DNA of 44,854 bases from an uncultured Clostridia bacterium (GTDB taxonomy: Bacteria > Bacillota > Clostridia > Oscillospirales > CAG-272), in the NCBI GenBank assembly GCA_946404035.1, contig CAMJCC010000004.1, positions 1 through 44,854 of the forward strand. Direction: 5' to 3'. Shown here piece after piece: positions 39,795 through 44,854 of the stretch (the first letter of the stretch is position 1; each line of letters opens with the position of its first letter). Under the pieces are notes generated by a model that worked only from the letters and a program-made list of their open reading frames with translations, was not told where the DNA came from and ran no database searches. A program made the translations under genes and the position numbers.

Positions 39795-39826
39795 CCGGAC
39801 GGAGATAACTCCGTCCGGTTTTTTTC
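39784..39826 (-). terminator. Terminator after the ABC exporter operon
   Basis: Minus strand ACCGGACGGAG-TTAT-CTCCGTCCGGT-TGCTTTTTTT. Confidence 0.85.
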
Positions 39827-41627
39827 AGGTTTCGCTGGTCTGTTTCTCGCCGCCCTCGAATTGCAGGCAGTAGAGTTTCCAGTAGTAGCCGTGCTGGGAG
39901 AGCAGCGCCTGGTGAGTGCCGCGCTCGATGATCTCGCCCTTTTGCAGAACGATGATCTGGTCGGCGTGCTGGATGGTCGAGAGCCGATGCGCCACGACCA
40001 GCATCGTGCCGATGGACCGCATCTTTTCAAGCGACCTCTGGATCAGGACCTCGGTCTCGGTGTCGATGTTCGCCGTCGCCTCGTCGAGGATCAGGATCTG
40101 CGGCCGGTGCAGGACCGTGCGCGCGAACGAGAGCAGCTGCCGCTGTCCCTGCGAGAAGTTCTCGCCGCGCTCGATGACCTGCGCCTCGTACTTGTCGGGC
40201 AGTTTCTCGATGAAGGTATCGGCGCCGACGTAGCGGCACGCCTCGACGATCTTCTCGTCGGGGATGGTTTCGTCGTGAAGCGAGATATTGGTTTTGACCG
40301 TTCCGCTGAACAGGAACACGTCCTGAAGCATCTGTCCGACGGCGCGGCGCAGCGACTTGATCTTGATCTTGGAGATATCCTGTCCGTCGATCTCGATCAC
40401 CCCGCGCTGGATCTCGTAGTTGCGGACGATCAGCTGCAGGATGGTGGTCTTGCCCGCCCCGGTCGCGCCGACGAACGCACAGGTCTCGCCGGGTTCGATG
40501 ACGAACGAAACGTCGCGGAGGATCCAGTCCTCGCCGACGTAGGCGAACCAGACGTGCTTGAACTCGATCTTGCCCTTGACGTCGGAAAGGTCCTTTGCGT
40601 CGGGCAGGTCGCGCACGTCGGGCTGCACGTCGAGCAGGTTGAAGAGCCGCTCGGACGCCGAGGTCGCCTTATGGATATTGTTGAGCTGGTCGGCGAGCTG
40701 CTGGACCGGGTTGAAGAACTTGCCGAGGTAGAGGTAGAACGCGACCACGCCGCCGGGAGAGAGCCCGTACCTGACCCCGAAATAGAAGATCAGGGCGATG
40801 GTCGCCACGTAGACGAAGGTGACGAAAGGACGGTAGATACCGAACCCGATGATGATGCGGAAGGTCGAGCGGCGGAGTTTGCCGTTCTTTTCGTCGAACT
40901 CCTCGGCTTTCTTTTCCTCGCGGTTGAAGATCTGCGTGATCCGCATCCCCGAGAGGTTCTCGTTCAAAAACGCGTTGAGATCCGAGAGGCGTTTGCGCTC
41001 GTCGCGGAACGCGCGGCTCTCGTAGGTGGAGAGCAGGAGCGAGGAGAGGAAGACCGCCGCGATCGGGATCAGCATCACCAGCGCGAGCTGCCAGCTGACG
41101 GCGAACATAATGGCGTAGACGCCGACGATGGTGATGAGGTTGCGGATCACCGACACGATGACGTTGGTGAACAGGTCGCACATCGACTGGGTGTACGACG
41201 CGACGCGCGTCACGAGCGAGCCGACCGGCATCTCGGAGAACTGGTTCTGGCTCATCCCCTCGATGTGGGCGAACACGTCGTTGCGGACGGTGTAGATGAT
41301 GCGCTGCCCCGCCTTTTGCAGGACCATGCTCTCGACGTAGATGAACAGGTTGTTCAGTACGCCGATGACGAAGGTCCCGACCGCGAGCATAACGACCAGT
41401 CGCAGGTCGATCACGTCGCTTGTCAGGTTGTCGGTGATGCGCGAGAAGAGAAGCGGGATCACGACGTCGAGCGCGACGTTCAACAGGATCAGGAAGCCCG
41501 CGAAGATAAACGATCCGATCTCGGGCCGCACGTAGGCGAGCATCCGGCGGATCAGGATCCGGGCGGGTATCTTTTTATCGCCTTTCAGTCGCTCTTTCTC
41601 GTCTTCTTCATCCATGATCTCAGGCAT
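39825..41627 (-). CDS. ABC exporter half-transporter, catalytic Walker B Glu retained
   Basis: N-terminal TM domain; GATGAGKTT, FSQGQRQ, LILDEATANID, VVAHRLST. Confidence 0.93.
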   Translation of the reverse strand: MPEIMDEEDEKERLKGDKKIPARILIRRMLAYVRPEIGSFIFAGFLILLNVALDVVIPLLFSRITDNLTSDVIDLRLVVMLAVGTFVIGVLNNLFIYVESMVLQKAGQRIIYTVRNDVFAHIEGMSQNQFSEMPVGSLVTRVASYTQSMCDLFTNVIVSVIRNLITIVGVYAIMFAVSWQLALVMLIPIAAVFLSSLLLSTYESRAFRDERKRLSDLNAFLNENLSGMRITQIFNREEKKAEEFDEKNGKLRRSTFRIIIGFGIYRPFVTFVYVATIALIFYFGVRYGLSPGGVVAFYLYLGKFFNPVQQLADQLNNIHKATSASERLFNLLDVQPDVRDLPDAKDLSDVKGKIEFKHVWFAYVGEDWILRDVSFVIEPGETCAFVGATGAGKTTILQLIVRNYEIQRGVIEIDGQDISKIKIKSLRRAVGQMLQDVFLFSGTVKTNISLHDETIPDEKIVEACRYVGADTFIEKLPDKYEAQVIERGENFSQGQRQLLSFARTVLHRPQILILDEATANIDTETEVLIQRSLEKMRSIGTMLVVAHRLSTIQHADQIIVLQKGEIIERGTHQALLSQHGYYWKLYCLQFEGGEKQTSET

Positions 41628-43416
41628 TCCGATCCCCCCCTTCCACTTCTTTTTCCAGTTCCTGCAGATAGACCATCTTCTGATAGGTCGGGGAGGTCTT
41701 CAGGAGGTTTTCGGGCGTGTCGAACGCCTCGAGTTTCCCGTCTGCCAAAACGATGATACGCGAAAGATGCGCGACCGTGGAGACGCGCGAGGCGACGACG
41801 ATGGTCGTCTGTCCCGCCCGCTTTTCACGGATATTCGCAAGTATTTTTTCCTCGGTCTTCAGGTCGACGGCGGAGACCGAGTCGTCAAGGATCATGATCG
41901 GCGCGTTCTTGAGGTAGGCGCGGGCAAGCGACACGCGCTGTTTCTGTCCGCCCGAAAGCGTCACGCCGCGCTCTCCGGTGACGGTCTCGTAGCCGTCCTT
42001 GAACTCCTCGACGTTCGACGCGACGTCGGCGAACTCCGCCGCCTCTTTCACCGTTTCGATATCGGGATCGTCGCGCGAGAAACCGATGTTGTTCTTCACG
42101 CTGTCCGAGAACAGAAAGCTGTCCTGCGGGACCAGGGCGACGGCGCGCCGGACCGACGCGACGTTGCACTCCATAATGTCGTGCCCGTCGATGAAGACGG
42201 TGCCCGCCGGCACGTTGTAGAGCCGGGTCAGCAGCGTGACCAGCGTGGTCTTGCCCCGCCCGATGCGCCCGACCACCCCGACGCTCTCGCCGGGTTCGAT
42301 TTTGAGCGAGATATCTTCAAGCGCGTTGACGTCGGTGCCGGGATAGGCGAAAGTGAGGTGGCGGAATTCGATGCTGCCCGCGACGTTGTCGAGAACGTGG
42401 GCGTTCTCGGGATCCTTCACGTCCTCGTCGGCGTCCAGGTACGCCGAGACCCGCTTCATCGACGCTTTCGCGCGGCTGAACATCGTGACCAGCGACCCCA
42501 GCGCGATCATCGGCCAGATCAGGGTGTCGAAATAGCCGAAGAACGTGACGAGTTTACCGGGGGTGAGCACGATCGCGTGCCCGAAGATCGAGACCGGGGT
42601 CCCCGCGACCGACGAGTAGACGAACCAGCCGCCAAAGCCGAGGATCATCGCCGCGATCAGGGCGATGATGAGTTCGATCACCACGTCGAAGAAGACCGAC
42701 ACGCGCACGAAACTGACGTTGCTGTCGGCGTTCTTTTTCGCCACTTTGGCAAAGGCGTGGATCTCGCTGGTCTCCTTGACGAACGCCTTGATGACCCGGA
42801 TGCCGGTAAAGTTCTCCTGCGCGAAATCGTAGAGTTTGTCGTAGTTGCCCTGCCGTTCCTCCCATTTCAGCGCCATATACTTCTCGACAAGGCCGCCCCA
42901 GAGGATGATCAGGACCATCGGGATCATCGCGAGGATGGCGAGCGCCCAGTCGAGTTTGAACATCCGGAGGATGACCAGTACCCCGAGGAAGAACGCGTCG
43001 ACCATCTGCACGGTGCCAAATCCGGTGAACTCCTCGATGGTCTCGAGGTCGGTCGTGAACCAGGACATGATCGAGCCGACCTTGGTCGAATGGTAGTAGG
43101 TCGGGGAGAGCCGCTCGCTCTTCAGGAACATCTCGCGGCGAAGCCCCGCCTGGATGCGGAGGGACGCGTTGAAGAGCGTGAAGCGCCAGAGCATCCGCCC
43201 GGCGAACATAATCCCCGCGACGATCAGCAGTTTGAGCGAGATCGAAACGACCGACGAAACGGTCGCGGAGCCGTCCGAGAGCGTGTCGACCAGTTCCCCG
43301 AGGAACTCGGGCTCAAACAGTTGGACGTAGTCGACGGCGACAAGCGAAAAGATCCCGATAAGGAAGAAAAACCAGTATCGGGCGTAGTATTTGTTTAGGT
43401 ACTTTGAGAATAACAT
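41620..43416 (-). CDS. ABC exporter half-transporter, degenerate NBD
   Basis: N-terminal TM domain; GRIGRGKTTL, LSGGQKQR, MILDDSVSAVD, VVASRVST. Confidence 0.93.
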   Translation of the reverse strand: MLFSKYLNKYYARYWFFFLIGIFSLVAVDYVQLFEPEFLGELVDTLSDGSATVSSVVSISLKLLIVAGIMFAGRMLWRFTLFNASLRIQAGLRREMFLKSERLSPTYYHSTKVGSIMSWFTTDLETIEEFTGFGTVQMVDAFFLGVLVILRMFKLDWALAILAMIPMVLIILWGGLVEKYMALKWEERQGNYDKLYDFAQENFTGIRVIKAFVKETSEIHAFAKVAKKNADSNVSFVRVSVFFDVVIELIIALIAAMILGFGGWFVYSSVAGTPVSIFGHAIVLTPGKLVTFFGYFDTLIWPMIALGSLVTMFSRAKASMKRVSAYLDADEDVKDPENAHVLDNVAGSIEFRHLTFAYPGTDVNALEDISLKIEPGESVGVVGRIGRGKTTLVTLLTRLYNVPAGTVFIDGHDIMECNVASVRRAVALVPQDSFLFSDSVKNNIGFSRDDPDIETVKEAAEFADVASNVEEFKDGYETVTGERGVTLSGGQKQRVSLARAYLKNAPIMILDDSVSAVDLKTEEKILANIREKRAGQTTIVVASRVSTVAHLSRIIVLADGKLEAFDTPENLLKTSPTYQKMVYLQELEKEVEGGDRNA

Positions 43417-43489
43417 AGCGGGTTTTACCTGTCAAGGGGTCGGGCGCGCGCCGCGTCGGTCGCGCGCGAATGCGGATATAAGTCCTCCT

Positions 43490-43518
43490 ATTATAACAGA
43501 AGATGGCGAGTTCGTCAA
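43490..43518 (-). promoter_or_regulatory. SigmaA promoter of the ABC exporter operon
   Basis: Minus strand TTGACG-17-TATAAT. Confidence 0.75.
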
Positions 43519-43621
43519 CTCTTTTTTCCAAAATTCGCTTTTTCGGCGATTTTGGCGTCGGCTTTACATAAAAACGCGGCGCCCCGCCGAAACTACCCGC
43601 GAAGAGAAAGGAGGGAGAACG

Positions 43622-43834
43622 ATGGAGCAGAACGAACGCCCGGAAAAGAGAAAAAAACCGATCGAGGAGTTCCCCGGCGCGACGCCGGAAACGGCGATCC
43701 CGCACGTGCCCGAGATCCCCGATCCCCCGGTCCCGAACCGCGCCTGGACCGAAATGAAACGGGGGCGGGATATCGACGAATTGACGCAGGCGGAAAGAAA
43801 CGATCTGTATATCGGGCACGACCCTTTGATATGA
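43622..43834 (+). CDS. Small Pro/Glu-rich hypothetical protein (70 aa)
   Basis: RBS AAAGGAGGGAGAACG then ATGGAGCAGAACGAACG; followed by a terminator. Confidence 0.6.
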   Translation: MEQNERPEKRKKPIEEFPGATPETAIPHVPEIPDPPVPNRAWTEMKRGRDIDELTQAERNDLYIGHDPLI

Positions 43835-43844
43835 AAAGCAAAAA

Positions 43845-43881
43845 AGCGCGCCGAACTTATTCGGTGCGCTTGCTTTTTTTG
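43845..43881 (+). terminator. Terminator after the 70-aa ORF
   Basis: AAGCGCGCCGAA-CTTA-TTCGGTGCGCTTGCTTTTTTT. Confidence 0.85.
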
Positions 43882-43898
43882 CCGCCGGGTGCTATAAT
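43870..43898 (+). promoter_or_regulatory. SigmaA promoter of the EEP gene
   Basis: TTGCTT-17-TATAAT with extended TGC; -35 inside the preceding terminator tail. Confidence 0.65.
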
Positions 43899-43933
43899 GG
43901 GGAAAAAGACACAAAACGAGGTACGTAAGCGCT

Positions 43934-44776
43934 ATGCTGATCATGTCCAACAATATCTGGAAGTGCGACGACAACCTGAAGTCCTGGAAAGAGAGGGGCG
44001 GCGACTGCTCCGCCGAGGTGCGCTCGGTCGGGTTGATCCGCGTGTACCGCGACCTGCTCCCCGACGTTCTCGGATTGCAGGAGAGTTCGGTCAAGATGGC
44101 GACCCTTCTGATGGCGGGTCTTGCCGGTTGCCCCGACGGAAACGGCGGGGTCGCCAAGTACGAGCTGATCACCGGCGGGGACACCCCGATCATCTACCGC
44201 CAGGACAAACTGAAACTGATCGAGAGCGGGTTCTTCCGCTACGACGAGGAGATCCCGGGTCTTCCCTGCAAGTACAACAACGGCGAAACCAAGTCGTATT
44301 GCTGGGGGGTTTTTGAGGATCGGGGGACAAAATCCCGGGTCGCTATCCTCTCGACCCACCTCTGGTGGCAGTCCAGCGACGCCGTGCCGGGGTCGCGCGA
44401 GGCGCGCGAATACCAGTTCCGGCAGGCGGACGCCGCCCTCACGGCGGTGATGGAAAAATACGGATGCCCCGGGGTACTGATGGGCGATTTCAACGCCGCG
44501 TCCGACACGCTCTGCATCGCGGCGTCGAAGCAGCTCGGATGGAGCGACGTCCACGATATCGCGGTGGGCGACCGTGACGAAACGCGGGGGCATCACTGGT
44601 GCGACCGCACCTGGTTCGGGCGGCGCGACGACGGCGGCACGTTCGACCGGGCGATCGACCACATCCTGGTCAAAGGGGAGAAACCCGGGGCGGTCAAGTA
44701 TTTCCGCCGGATGACCGAAGAGTGGTACGACCCGATCTCGGATCACTATCCGCTCTACTGCGAACTGGAACTGTAA
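43934..44776 (+). CDS. Endonuclease/exonuclease/phosphatase (EEP) family protein
   Basis: LGLQES, ILSTHLWW, LMGDFNAAS, DHILVKG, ISDHYPLYCEL. Confidence 0.9.
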   Translation: MLIMSNNIWKCDDNLKSWKERGGDCSAEVRSVGLIRVYRDLLPDVLGLQESSVKMATLLMAGLAGCPDGNGGVAKYELITGGDTPIIYRQDKLKLIESGFFRYDEEIPGLPCKYNNGETKSYCWGVFEDRGTKSRVAILSTHLWWQSSDAVPGSREAREYQFRQADAALTAVMEKYGCPGVLMGDFNAASDTLCIAASKQLGWSDVHDIAVGDRDETRGHHWCDRTWFGRRDDGGTFDRAIDHILVKGEKPGAVKYFRRMTEEWYDPISDHYPLYCELEL

Positions 44777-44854
44777 ATAATCCACCTCATCCGGCGGTAC
44801 ACGCCACCTTATCCTGTCGCCGTCGAAGCCCGTTTGCGCGTCGCTCGCCGGCTC

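Noticed and set aside
39060-41756. 898-aa plus-strand ORF opposite the ABC exporter (and 41614-43398, 594 aa)
   Set aside because: Antisense to two well-supported ABC genes; composition is a codon-bias artefact.

Overview
This window is about 45 kb of a high-GC, spore-forming Firmicute (Clostridia-like) chromosome. Most of it is core metabolism. Main blocks: uvrA; a TIGR04086-like membrane protein, murA, a DUF3810-like protein and a CPBP-like protein; spoIIR divergent from an FAD oxidoreductase; a lysine-riboswitch-controlled dapA-dapB-dapF-dapL-lysA operon; a metallophosphoesterase/TIM-barrel pair; a three-gene small-ORF cluster that is probably sporulation-linked; the leftward rpsB-tsf-pyrH-frr-uppS-cdsA-dxr-rseP-ispG-polC block; an M14 peptidase and YmxH-like pair; class II fba; a 1940-aa DUF4011-type helicase/nuclease; a heterodimeric ABC exporter; and an EEP-family hydrolase. 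The strongest unexplained signal is a pair of ~260-bp intergenic elements (14799-15058 and 31536-31791). They share nearly identical ends, while their interior hairpins keep order and pairing but change stem sequence. A related hairpin-bead array lies after uvrA. Other points of interest are a fully readable lysine riboswitch with antiterminator/terminator switching, the DUF4011 giant behind a perfect sigma-A consensus promoter, and two places where a terminator U-tract doubles as the next promoter's -35 box. No CRISPR, tRNA, rRNA or transposase was recognised. All family calls come from reading motifs by eye; no database search was run.
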